The notes beneath the pieces are model-generated. The model made no database searches. It had not been told where the DNA came from and saw only the letters and a list, made by a program, of their open reading frames with translations. A program made the position numbers and the translations under genes. 64,000 nt of DNA, taken from positions 23,737,379 to 23,801,378 of the forward strand of contig WARS01000029.1 in NCBI GenBank assembly GCA_008933995.1, written 5' to 3'. Below, piece after piece: positions 25,477 to 37,007 of this stretch (position 1 is its first letter; each line of letters starts with the position of its first letter). Source of the stretch: Datnioides undecimradiatus. Its lineage: Eukaryota > Chordata > Actinopteri > Lobotiformes > Datnioididae.

Positions 25477-25479
<3 letters not shown>

Positions 25480-26930
25480 CGGTTCAGTGGTCTGATTCGC
25501 TGCATTTTTAATCTCTCAACTTTTACAGCGGTTCCCCGTTGGCTCGGCTCTCAGCTCCGAGTTTCTGAGGACAAAACTGTTAATGCAAATGTCCAGATTC
25601 ATTATTCTGAATCCTCGGTGTTACCTTCAGTGTGCACGGTAAATACAGAACCTGGGAAAGTGAAGCAGACGGCTCAGCTGCAAAACTCTGAGCAGCTGCA
25701 GAGAAATGAGCGAAACACTCAGATCTTTGGTCACACGCGCAACAGATCAGTGCTCAAAATCAAGCAAACTACAACAGCTGATGCAGAATCAGATCATAGG
25801 TATCAGTACATCACGCCAGTGAAATAAAAATAGAAACAGGTTTAGTGTTGAGTTGATTGTAAACATCAATAATCATCAAATTATTCTGATATTTAATTCT
25901 TAATACATGAGAGGCTTAAAATACATTAAAATACAGATTATTTTATAGAAATGAAACCAAGAACAATTAAAAAGTGATGACAGAAATTCATTTTTAGAGC
26001 GCTGATGTGATGATGAGCTCAACTAAGAGCTTTCTCATGCAGTGTATTTTTGATTTGCAGCTGCAGTTTGGATTGTGCATGTGCAGTTTAGCCGGATCTC
26101 AGACCAAAAGGACGGAGAGTGCAACTGTCAAACTGCAGAACGATGTTACCTTGAATGTTATCACAAACATATTACAGTGCTCTGTTTGTCTGTGCCCGAG
26201 CCGCCATGTTGAAAACAAATGCAGGGATGCACGAACATGCACGAACATGCTAACCTGCAGCACGCACACAGAGGAGCAGCGTGACGATGTTCTCTGCTCC
26301 AGTCGCATTTGTTCCACGTGCACATCACACAGCAAACATCTGTTAACGTATCACAACTTCAACACAAACGTAGACGTCACTGCTCAGCAGCAGTGGAGCC
26401 GTGCAGCTTCACACTGTGATGGTCTGAGGTCAGCTGAGACTGTGGGAGAAGACTGTGAGTGTGTGTCCAACATTTCATGCTCGTATGGCTTCACAATCAT
26501 TTTAAATGTTTTCATGTGTCGTGTGCGTCCTCACACGTCTGCAGAATCTACGACAACTTGATTTCCAAGTAGCGGCGCCAGCAGCTAACGTCTCTCACTG
26601 CATCTTTGTTTGTTGTAAACAATCGCTGTTGATTTCAATTCCCATTCTGTGTGTTTTTAAAGTTTTTCATGCATCCTTACTTCCTTTCCTCCCCCTCCTT
26701 GCCCTCCCCCTCCTATCCTCGCGGAGGGCATTGTGAGAGCAGTAAGTGCTTGACCACGGAGTGGAAGTTGGCTTGGAGAATAGGAAGTGCTTCGCGCAGC
26801 AAGTCAGGGACTAAAAACTTCGCTAAGTTTCTCTCCATCCATCCCTCCTGCCTTCCCCTCTCTCCCTCCCTCCCTCCCCCTCTCTCACCCTCTCTCACTC
26901 TCTTATTTCTTCCCTTGAAATTTCTCTTAG

Positions 26931-26944
26931 GAGATTATCCGCAG
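26931..26944 (+). other. Candidate 14-bp microexon
   Basis: A long pyrimidine tract ends in TTTCTCTTAG (26921-26930), then GAGATTATCCGCAG, then donor GTAAGC. Both signals are close to consensus, but no reading frame is tied to it. Confidence 0.15.
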
Positions 26945-27669
26945 GTAAGCTTGTTTCCTCCGCCGGCCTGCGTCAGCAGCTCTTCCCCCTGCACTGACCA
27001 CTGAGAGATGAGGAGGGGTGGGGGGGAGGCGAGGGCTCGCGTGGTGGAGGATGGGGGGGTCAACGAGCCAGGGGGGAGGAAGTGATGGTGAGGCGGCGAG
27101 CGGTAGGGGGACGGAGAACGGCGGGGGTGCGCGGGGAGGGCCGGATTGGCGTGAGGGCCTCGCCACTCGCCACTAACACGCCGTGACGACATCATAAGAC
27201 TGAGCAAATGACTCTGCTGCCTCTCCAGGGGGCTGAGGAGGGGAGGGGAGGAGGGGGGCACAAAGCTGTCCCCTGGTGAAGGGAGCTTCATCTCGACGCC
27301 GCCCTCCCTCCCCCACTGCGACACACACACGCTGACGCCCATCCTCACCGAAACACACAGTCCAGCCGCGGTGACCAGGTAGTCAGACACGCTGGAAATG
27401 GGCCTAAATTGATTGCATACACCCGCTCACAAAGCACATTAATGGAGATGACAAACAGAAAAAGGATATTACCAGGCTCCAGCTAAGCCATATTGACTCT
27501 GTGTGTGTGTGAGTGTGTGTGAGTGTGAGTGTGTGTGAGTGTGTGATATTGTTTATTTGGTTTCTTGTTCAAACTCCAGTTTTTCAGGAATTTCAGCCTC
27601 CAGAAGATCCACGGATTAGTTTGTGGCACAAGATGGAGAGATCCAAAATAAGCTTTAAGTCCATAAATG

Positions 27670-27670
<1 letters not shown>

Positions 27671-27733
<63 letters not shown>

Positions 27734-27867
27734 ACACATGCACACAAATTTATGTAGGTGTATTTTTGCCAGTTTATTCCTTTTAGTTTATTCCAGAGGA
27801 CGTTTTGGAAAGTGAAGTAAAGTTTAGTCCATCTGCACGTTTTAAAATGAGTTTTAGGTTGAGGTTA

Positions 27868-27910
<43 letters not shown>
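27671..27910 (+). repeat. Inverted microsatellite pair: (CA)34 then (TG)20
   Basis: A CA run spans 27671-27739 and a TG run 27870-27910, 130 bases apart. They are reverse complements, so a single strand could fold into a 40-base-pair stem. A third TG-rich run (27500-27545) precedes them. Confidence 0.95.
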
Positions 27911-27911
<1 letters not shown>

Positions 27912-28260
27912 AGGTGTGTGTGTTTCACTGTGCTCTCATTTGTATTGCATTCTTTGCATTGTGCAAGTTTTAGATGAGCCATGAAGAGGTTTTCAGGGCA
28001 GTAACAAAACGTTTGTTTTAGAGAAATCGGTGCATTTTGGAAATAATGAGCCAGGAGGTTGGTTTAAAGGTCAGACGAGGAAAAATTCATATTTAATATC
28101 AATTTATTAGATTTTTAAAAACAAAAATCATACAAATGCATAAATTTAAACCTGCAACATAAGAGATTAATAATGTAATTTCCTCTTCTTATCTTTAAAA
28201 TTGTTAGTCTCTTCCTACATTACCCAGAATGCACCCTGACAGAGTGTCAGCAGTGTTTTA

Positions 28261-28366
28261 AGACTTCAGTGCAGTAACAAAGTTAGAGTAAAGCTCTGAG
28301 AAGCAACTTAAGATGCTTCTGGTGAACTACAAAACTACAAATATGAGCTCAGGCGCCGCAGTAAAA
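28261..28366 (+). repeat. Two-copy repeat R2, copy 1
   Basis: About 105 bp, nearly identical to 30318-30421 (AGACTTCAGTGCAGTAACAA through AGCTCAGGCGCCGCAGTAAAA). Just upstream (28214-28235) is CTACATTACCCAGAATGCAC, a word resembling the ZNF143/SBF core; a close variant is at 6477-6498. Both copies hold a short open frame starting MLLV and containing KTTNMSSG; I treat this as repeat sequence, not a gene. Confidence 0.8.
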
Positions 28367-29477
28367 AGTCGGGTCGCCTTCAGACGAAGCAGCCTGGTTC
28401 GTTTATTTCTCTGTCTATGTCAGCTCCACCCACGCTCCACCTTCTTTGCCCATTTATCGCAGTGCAAACCAAACTGCATCCGTTTGGCCTCTGCAGGAAA
28501 TTAACGCCTCACTTCAGATCCAACTCACGCTCAGGTCAAGTGTTCCCTCAATTTCGTTGTACCCCCCATGTACAATGACAATGAAGGACTATTCTCTTCT
28601 GTGACATCACCTGAGCCCAGCCCTCTGCAGCCACAGAACTGCCCCACCCCCGACCTGCAGACACACTTTGATGTGCAAAACCAGCAAAGTTCCCGTTTCA
28701 GGTCAGGATCAGGTTTAGGTGAAGGTAAGCAAACGAGCTGCTTATTTCAGAAAGTGTCCCCATAAGTGTAGATGTACAAAACACCAGTGTGTGTGCTAGC
28801 ATGTGAGTGGTGTGTGTGTGTGGAGGCTTACCGAAGCCTTCACAAACAGGGTTTCCCCCCTCTCGCAGGCTTTGGGGGTGGGGTGGAGGGATTGGAGGTG
28901 CTCTTCGGAAGAGTGGAGAGATAAACGGGAGAAGTGAGGGGGATGAAAGGGATGTATTCCTCCAGACACGGAGGGGAAATCTGCTCAAAGCTTCCCTTGT
29001 TAGAGGAGAGGGGAGAGGGATCAATACAGCCGCTCTCCTCCCGGCTGAGCCGCCGCTCCGCCACAGTTGGAGAAACTCTCCGGATCCGTCATCCAACATC
29101 CGACGTGATCTTTCTCTCCCTCTCTCCTCACCTTCTCTCCCACCTGATTTGCTTCTCTTTCACTCCTCCGTCTTGCTCCCCTGATCGTTCCCGATATAAA
29201 TTTAAAGCCGGCAGCCCAGGTGGGCGCGTCTGACGAGGGGAGCGACCCAAACACACGTGGAGGGCAGGAAATAATAGAAATGCAGCTTTTAATTCTCAGA
29301 AGTTTTAATTAATAAGCCGGTTTCCTTTTGTGTCACGAGGAGTCCCAGAGGAGCGAGAGGGAGCTAAGACAGGTAGAGGAGGAGGGGGGGCATGTAACAC
29401 CACCACGATAAGACAGAGGTCTGAGGAAGAGGCAGGGGAAGGTGGGACCGGGGCCACAGGGGGCCCCAGGGCCGAGG

Positions 29478-29605
29478 GTATCAACTACCTGTCATGAATT
29501 AATCAATCTCCTGCAGCTCGCTCAAGTGAATTCATTAGCAGGTACAGCTCCTGCATCCTCGCAGTATCATACATTAATTAATCAGAAAAGGTGCGACAGA
29601 GTTAG
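29478..29605. promoter_or_regulatory. Candidate conserved non-coding block
   Basis: CATGAATTAATCAATCTCC (29493-29511), GAATTCATTAGCAGG and CATTAATTAATCAG (29572-29585): repeated ATTAATCA words symmetrical about a GC-balanced centre. Confidence 0.3.
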
Positions 29606-30317
29606 GCTCCAAAATAAACTCCACAGCTGGAGACGGTTTGCCGAGGCGCACGGCTCGGCTTCGGCGCCTTTGTGTCGTTTGTTCGCCGGAAACAAAGTCG
29701 TTTGACTTCTGAGGGCCGCGTGTGGTCAGCGGAGGTGGTTTACAGGGACAGTTTAAATATTAATATTAATTTTTATTATTTTAAAGTTATCTTTTAGGTT
29801 CATATTATTGTTTTTTGAATATAAAACACATTTTTAATACATGGGCAGCTGTTTTCTGCATTTATGTAGCATTTTTGCTTTTATATTGTCTTTCTCTTTA
29901 GTTAAATGGTGTCTTCTTGTTACCTGGAGCACCTGCGTTTCCTGTATCTGTGCACCTGCACTCAATATTAAAAGGAAATTCTGCATGACAAACGAAGCTA
30001 ATGCACGTCAATATTTTAATTCAACGCAGAAAACATCACACACTCGTTCCTCTGTTTCTTGGCTGGAGCTTTCATGGGCTGACAGTGATGCCTGCAGAGA
30101 GTCGCTGCACCCAGCCAAGCAGTAATCCTGCAGACAACAGCACTCTGTCCCTTCGCATTGTGTTGAATAGATAAAACCATATTATTCCTTTTTTTAAAAT
30201 GATAATGTTTAATTTTGCAATGCAGTCCACAGGAGATACCGGCTTATCTTTGAATATGAGTCTTAAGTCTAATTTAGGTGTAAAGGCACAATAACAGTGT
30301 GAACGTGGTCATGTTTC

Positions 30318-30421
30318 AGACTTCAGTGCAGTAACAAAGTTAGAGTAAAGCTCTGAGAAGCAACTTAAGATGCTTCTGGTGATCAAAACTACAAATATGA
30401 GCTCAGGCGTCGCAGTAAAAA
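30318..30421 (+). repeat. Two-copy repeat R2, copy 2
   Basis: Direct-orientation partner of 28261-28366, 2.06 kb away. It has an AT-for-ACTA type indel in the middle (GTGATCAAAAC against GTGAACTACAAAAC) and one C/T change in GGCGTCGC. The upstream 50 bases are not shared. An AAAC microsatellite follows at 30447-30470. Confidence 0.8.
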
Positions 30422-30714
30422 CTACAATAAACAACACCTGGCTGTTAAAACAAACAAACAAACAAACAAAGCCTCTGAGTTTCGCTGTGACTTCTCAGAT
30501 CGGGGCCAAACTTTGTTCCCTGCCTCGCTGTTTTCCGCTGAGCGCTGTGGATGGATTCATGAGCGTGGGATCTTAGAAATGTTAGTTAATTTGATTATGT
30601 GCACAGAGGGGGAGGGGTCTATGCTTAGGTGGAGTGGGTGCGTGTGGGGCCGTGGGGGACGTGCAGGGGCGGCGGGAGGCGGGCGAGGGGGGGGGGTGTT
30701 CTGCAGAAGATGAA

Positions 30715-30845
30715 TAGGTCCTCTGGCTTGAGCTGCTGGCAGGCCGGCCGTGCCTGGCTTTAATATATAGCATGTGCTGCCACATAGTCAATGCGCTTTT
30801 AATTCACCTCTTACTACACACGCGGACATTAACGGCCCCGTATGC
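30715..30845. promoter_or_regulatory. Candidate conserved non-coding block
   Basis: Unique stretch with GGCTTTAATATATAGCATG and GCGCTTTTAATTCACC, between a G-rich run and a CA satellite. Confidence 0.27.
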
Positions 30846-31079
30846 ACGTGCACACACACACACACACACACATGCACACACATGCACACACACAGGGGGT
30901 GTTTATTACCCCTTTTACTAATGGAAATCTAATCATTACTCCACCTGCTTGTTCTCACACACACACACACACTTGCACAGCTCTGTAGTTTATTTATCAT
31001 TGATATCCCCTGGTGTATTAATACAGGGGTGTGTGTGCAGGAGCAGGGGGTGTTTGTATGAAGCCACAGAGCAAAGCCA

Positions 31080-31628
31080 GACTAATTGTATTAACTAACC
31101 CAAAGAGGAGCTCGTGATTCTGACCCCGAGATGTTTACGACCCGTCGATCAATCGAGCCTCCTCGCTGGGTTTCGTTCTCTCCTCCCGTGCTCCCACAGT
31201 GCACCGCTCTCCTTCGCCACGTTTCGCCTGCACGTGGCTAAATCATCCCCGCGGCCCGCTGTCTAATTACCACCATCGTTAAGATACTGTATATGATTGA
31301 GCCCTGACCGTAAACACACACCGGTAAAATGGAGAGGAGCAAACAAACATGAGCTTTACTGCTCCGGCCTGGCGATGCTGATATGAGACAGCAGTTATGG
31401 CCGTTTGGTGTCTATTCCTCTGACATTTTCATTTCAGATTTAATTGCACACTGGTGATTATGGCACTTATGGTTTTATTTTGCATTTATCTAATGGTTCT
31501 CTGGCGGCGTGGTGGTGACACTTTTTATTTTATTTGGTGCTCAATCAGGCTGAATTTACTGTCGGCCTCCGTCTGTTCTGTACAGAATATCAGCTGAATG
31601 ACTGTCATAAAGGCTGGCTGCTTCCAGC

Positions 31629-31630
<2 letters not shown>
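31080..31630. promoter_or_regulatory. Longest repeat-free candidate regulatory block (550 bp)
   Basis: No simple repeat occurs over 550 bases, rare in this window. It contains GACTAATTGTATTAACTAACC (31080-31100), GTCTAATTACCACC (31260-31273), and a T-rich segment with GATTTAATTGCACAC and GGTTTTATTTTGCATTT. No open frame is recognisable. Confidence 0.35.

Positions 31631-31631
<1 letters not shown>

Positions 31632-31684
<53 letters not shown>
31632..31684 (+). repeat. (GT)26 microsatellite
   Basis: Uninterrupted GT run of 53 bases, ending a roughly 550-bp non-repetitive block. Confidence 0.97.
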
Positions 31685-31685
<1 letters not shown>

Positions 31686-32237
31686 CCGACGCTGGGCTTT
31701 GTTGGTATGTAACAGGAGAGGTGAAACAGGAAATAGGGGCAGGTATTTGCATATGAAGTTTGCACATGATATGACACCTCGTTTTCTGCAAAGTTTTCAT
31801 ACTTTAGCCAGTAATCATTATCAAAAGATCCCATTAAAGGTTTAAAAACATCTTTAAAAATGCTGTTGATTAAGATTTTAACTTCAGCCTCAGTCTGTTT
31901 CACCTCAGCCGTGCAGGGTTTGACCCCAGCAGTCAGTCAGGAGCAGACTGATTCGCTTTCACTGAAAATTTGAAGCTTTTTTCTCAAAAACCGGAAAAAT
32001 CTAAGAGGACAAATCTGTAAAAAGCTTTGGGGAAACATCAGATCAAAGCTCTGGAAAATAAGGAATATTTATATGTGTTGGTATGTTTGTGTATAGATGG
32101 TTAAATATGGAGATATGCACTATGATCAGCAGCGTCTACAGTGTTTGTGCAATCAAAAGGTTAAAAATCTTAAATTTTAATATCTGAATTGTATTATTTT
32201 TACTCATTTTTTATGTGACTGCATAAATTTAATCTTT

Positions 32238-32458
32238 TCCTTCGTCTGTCTATCCTTCCTTCCTTCCTTAATCCCTTTTCCTTTCCTATGCTACTTTCCT
32301 TTCTTCCTCCTGTCTGTCCTTCCTTTGATTCTTGTTCCTTCTTTCCTTCCTTCCTTTCCTCTGCTCATTTATTTTTTACTTCCTTTCTTCATTTTCTTGT
32401 TTTCGTGTCTCAGTTTTTTCTTTTTGTTTCCTCTTTTCATTTCTTCCCTCGTTCTTCC
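32238..32458 (+). repeat. Polypyrimidine tract (TTCC-rich)
   Basis: TTCC, TTCCT and TTTC words with decayed tetranucleotide periodicity, for example CTTCCTTCCTTCC at 32254. Confidence 0.9.
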
Positions 32459-33750
32459 TGCAATAGGTGGACAGATACCCTCCTCCCCAGCACCAGTTAA
32501 GTAACAGGCAGGTGCTTCTTCTTTCACCAGCCCAACATCCTCTGACAGCCCTGTCACCATGGAGACGGCCAGTCGCCACACAAACTCATCGTCGCCGCGG
32601 AGACGGGGCCCGGGCCGGGGCCAGGACAGCACATGTCACAACGGCCCAGCGTCCCCGACCAGCCGAGCTCGCAGTCAGAGCTCATCGCGCGGCGGCGTCT
32701 CCGGCAGTCAGCGGCAGTCTGCGTGAACAGACAGGTGCAGGAGGAGAGAGATGAGAGGAAAGAGGAGAGGACAGGTGGAGGTGGAGGTGGTGGGTGGGGG
32801 TGCAGAGCCGGGAGATGAAGGAGACGCAGGAGAGGAGTCATTAAAATGTCTCCTTTGTCTCTTCATTGGCATTTTGTTGTGATCTGTAAACTCCGGTGTT
32901 CGTCACTCACCCTATTTGTTTGCAGAGGGGATACTGAGCGCTGTGATCACATTAGCCCGCTCGCCGCTGTCCTGTCGAGGAAGAGGCGCGCGCCGTGACA
33001 GCTTCTGCTGTTTTATTAATAACAGCTCATGGCTCCAAAGCAGACAAACAGCTCGTCTATAGGATGGGCCATTACCCCTCTGTTTCATACCTCTTTCTTC
33101 TTTTACTCCACCGCTGTGAGAGGAGGTAAACAAAGAGGAAGAGGGGTTCTTCACGATGACAACTGTTTGGACCGCTCTGCGCCGAACAGATGAAATGGCT
33201 TTTTCTAATTTACTGATTGGGATAAAAAGACTGGAACCAAAAGTGTGTTTCTCTCTTGGTTCTGTCTCCCGGCGCGGTGCCGTTGGCGCCTACTGACGAC
33301 CAAAATCTTAAAAAATCGATCCTGGAGTCAGCTCGGCGCTCCTGCTTTCAATAAACGCTCCTCACACTCTCCTGAATAATGTATTTTTGCAGATTATTTC
33401 AGGCGTCAGAGTGACACATTTAGTCCTCCAGGGAGTAGCTACAGCACAGATGTATGAAGATCTATTAAATAAATGCCTTTTTAATCCTTTTAGATCATGT
33501 GGAAGATCAAAATGTGCACATATTCAACAAAATATACCAAAAAAATCCATTTTTTAAAAATTCTTAGATCAAAATCACGTTTTCTTCTTATAAAGCAAAA
33601 TACGTCAATTTAAAACAGCTGCTTTTCACTATATCATGATATCCAGCCTTCTGTCGGTCTTTAGCTGTTAGCAGCACACAGCTAAGATTCAGTCGCTAGC
33701 TAGCTAGCACTCATCTTCCTTCCTCCTGCAGCCTGAGGTGAAATAATGAA

Positions 33751-34142
33751 TTCTCCACAGAGGTCTCCTCCTCTCCAGAACAAACAGAGCCGCTGATTCA
33801 AACCCAGAGAAACACTGAATAAAGCAGTTCCACCTTAAAAACCACTGTTTCTCCCACGCTGTCGGCCGCACACGGGACGTCCTGGAGGGGCGGCGAGCCG
33901 AGCTGCTGCTAACGTTTGCTCAGCTTGTTTCTCTGATAACTTCAGATCCAGACGTCCGACGACTGAAATCCTTCATCTGCTTCAGATACAGAGTTAAAAA
34001 CAAGCAGCGGCTGAAAAGAGGAGCACAGAAATGTGTCTTACAGCTGATCCAGAGTCAGTTTATCAAGCTGCTCACACACAGACACAGCACTGACACATGC
34101 ACAGAGAGGAGGCGGTGACGCCACAGACAGGAAGTGAAGCCG
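33751..34142 (+). repeat. Dispersed repeat family R1, copy B (most complete)
   Basis: About 392 bp, from TTCTCCACAGAGGTCTCC to CAGGAAGTGAAGCCG. It is almost identical to 49297-49576 over its first 280 bp and to copy A inverted over its last 320 bp. I see no clear terminal inverted repeats, A or B box, or poly(A) tail, so I cannot place it as SINE or MITE. It is high in CpG for a repeat, which suggests it is young. Confidence 0.85.
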
Positions 34143-34537
34143 ATCACAGAGCTGATCTGGTTTTGTTCAGGTTTGAACCTTTAAATGCAGAAATGTTCCA
34201 TACTGTTAGTTTGTGTTAGTGTAATCTGCATTCTCACGCTATCAGCTGATTAATTAAAAACAGGAAAACCTCCATTTGGATCATTTCCTGGGTTTCCACC
34301 TTTTCATCTGACTTTGTCGGCCTGTATTCAGAAAACAGAACCACCCCTGATCGTGAATAGAGTGTGGTGCTGCAGAATAAAACAACAGGAATGGGATGAA
34401 GCAGATTCGGGTGCAGCCATCGCTCGGCGTCAGATGAGAGGAGACTTAAAATAAGGAAACGTGGTGGTGTGAGTGTATCCTGCCCGGGCTCACCTGTGTT
34501 TCCCTGCCTCTAATCAATGAGATAACCCCCCTCCAAT

Positions 34538-34571
<34 letters not shown>

Positions 34572-35217
34572 CTTGTGGGCTTGTGCCCTACATCAGCGCT
34601 CAACCGCGTGTCTGCAGAACTTGCTACAAACGCTCAGTAAGCACTTTACCAGAAACGCTTGTTCTTTTGGTCTTTTTCTGCTTTCTTGTTGTTTTGTTTT
34701 TCTCCTCCACCCCCTCCACCTTCCCTTCTCCACCTCCTCCCCTCCTCTCCTTAAGAAAAAAAAGGAAACCTGCTTTCTGACACTCATTAAAAGAGAAAAG
34801 AAGGGGGGGAAACATCAAGAGATGGAAGCGAGGCGCTCTCACGCTCGCCTCTCTCCAACCTGCGGTCACGTACAGCCGTCACGGCGCGAGCTGCTGCGCT
34901 TGTTATCTGCATCAGACTCCACTCACCAGCCGTCTCACATAAAGACGAGATCAATTATGGATCAAATGGCGGCTTCTTTTTAATTCATTGCTCTTCTTCC
35001 CTTCATGCGGTTTGTCCTCGCTGCCGCCGCAGAGTGTGGAGGCCTCATTGGCAGAGGGGTTGTGAGGGTTGTGTGGGGGGTGGGAGGGGGCGTGTGCAGG
35101 GTCACAGGAAGTGTCCGCCGGCCCCGGGGCAGCCTGAGCAACCAGGGTCAGTGACACGCAACCACACGGGTGACAAGTAACTAAGTACTCAAGCGCAGGT
35201 TTAAAGAGTAGAATTAG

Positions 35218-35770
35218 TCTTTTACTCGTTTCCTTAATTCCTTCCTTCCCTCCTTCTGTCCTCCCTCCTTATTTCTTTTATTTTTCTGTTTTATTTCAAT
35301 TTTTCATCAATATTTCCTTATTTTCCGTCCTTATTCCCTCTGTCCTCCTTTCATTTTTTCTTTGTGTCTCCTTTTTTCTCCTTCCTTTCCTTCCATCCTC
35401 CCTTTTTATTATTTCCTTCTGTCCTTTAACATTTCCTTTATTTAGCTGCCTTCCTTCTTTCCTACCCTCCTTCCACCTTTCCTTCCTTTCATCTGTCCGT
35501 CCTTCTGTTGCTACACACACTCTTTCTTTATTTCCTTACTTTCCCTTTCTCTCCTCACCCTTTTACTCTTTCTTTTCCTTCTCGTTTCCTTATTTTCTTC
35601 TCATTTTTCCTTTTTAATCCTGCATTTCCTCTTTCCTTCCTTATTATTTTCTCCTGCACTTACTTATTTTCCTAGTTTATTTCCTCCCTTGCATCCTTTC
35701 CTCCTTATTAACACCTTTGTTTTTGCTTTTTCTTTCTTTCTTTCCTTCTTTCTTTCTTTCTCAACCTTAG
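35218..35770 (+). repeat. Polypyrimidine tract (CTTT/TTCC-rich)
   Basis: About 550 bases of T- and C-rich sequence with short CTTT and TTCC tandem patches, for example 35729-35761. Confidence 0.9.
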
Positions 35771-35896
35771 GTAGATTGTTTTATTTCCCAGTTGATTCAA
35801 GTTTAATTTTGCTTAATTTCCAAAACAGAACTTTTACGTGTGATGAAGCATTTTTCATCAGCAACAACAAGAATGTGGGAAACACTGAGCTGTGTG

Positions 35897-35932
<36 letters not shown>

Positions 35933-36221
35933 ACCTATCTCCCTCTCAGCTCTCCAGCTGTTTCAGTAAAACAGAAGATAACACTATAACGTCAGACCTC
36001 CTCCTCCCTTCCTCCGTCTCCTCCTCCTCCTCCTCCTCTTATCCCCTCCATCACTCTCATTCATAATTTATCCGGAGGCTGACTTTTTGCCGACACAATC
36101 TCGGCGTAGCGCTGCAAACACTCTCTCCAGTTTCACTCGGGCTGCGTGCTGCGTGGCCACTTCCTCCTGCAACAGGAAGCGGCCGTCGATAAGTACAGGA
36201 AGTGAAAACTGGCACCGGCCT

Positions 36222-36274
36222 CAGGTGAGTCTGTCCTCTTAGGTGTTAGATATCACTTACCACGATCCCTCTGA

Positions 36275-36307
<33 letters not shown>

Positions 36308-37007
36308 CGGTCCATGTTTTTGACTTTTTTATAATTTCATATTATTTTTAAATGCAGCTGCTTCAGATGTTTTTCTCACAATTTTTGATAAAAATAAGAA
36401 ACTTTCAAACATTTAGTTTTTTATTCAGTTGAAATAAGTTTATTGTAAATTGCAATAATCCAATATAAAGCACCCGAGAGATGATCTTATTATAGCAGAC
36501 ATGTTTTTATTATAATAAAAAGCTAAAATCTCAGTAAATCTTTAAAATAATAAAAATAACAAAGGCCCTTTTAAATCTATTTTAGTCTGTTTAATTTGGC
36601 TTTTAGTTTGCAGATTTTTAAACATATAATCTGGTCTAAACATCTCGTATCATATTTTTACTTGTTTTATATTGATTCTAAACTTGTTTTCCATTCGTTT
36701 TCTTTGTCATGCTCATTTATTTTATTCTAGATTTGTTCTTAAAGCCCTCGCTCTGTGTTTTGAAGCATGTTGAGCTGCACAGGTGAGCGAAAGCTGCCTC
36801 TCAGATTCATTTATTGAAGTGAATATAAAATAAAAGAATACTGCAGATGAGGTGAATGTGACACATTTGGCTGCAGACAAGCATCAGAGTAAACACACGT
36901 GCCGACTGCACATGCACGGCCCTGATGCTCGGCTGTGTGTGCAGGGGAGGCCTGCAGCGACACACAGGTGAGAGCGTCCTCCCCGCCGGTGTTAAATATC
37001 CCTTACC
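36222..37007. repeat. Pair of related 40-43 bp motifs, 743 bp apart
   Basis: Positions 36222-36261 and 36965-37007 share CAGGTGAG, GTCCTC, GGTGTTA, ATATC and CTTACC in the same order and spacing, with a 3-base insertion in the second. Each motif begins with a + strand donor-like CAG|GTGAG and ends with a minus-strand donor-like sequence (complement of CTTACC). Between them is an AT-rich, otherwise featureless stretch with a CA run (36275-36306). Confidence 0.6.

Noticed and set aside
26007..26561. 184-codon open frame of mixed composition
   Set aside because: No recognised domain, no splice or promoter context and cysteine pattern without order; length is possible by chance in 64 kb.
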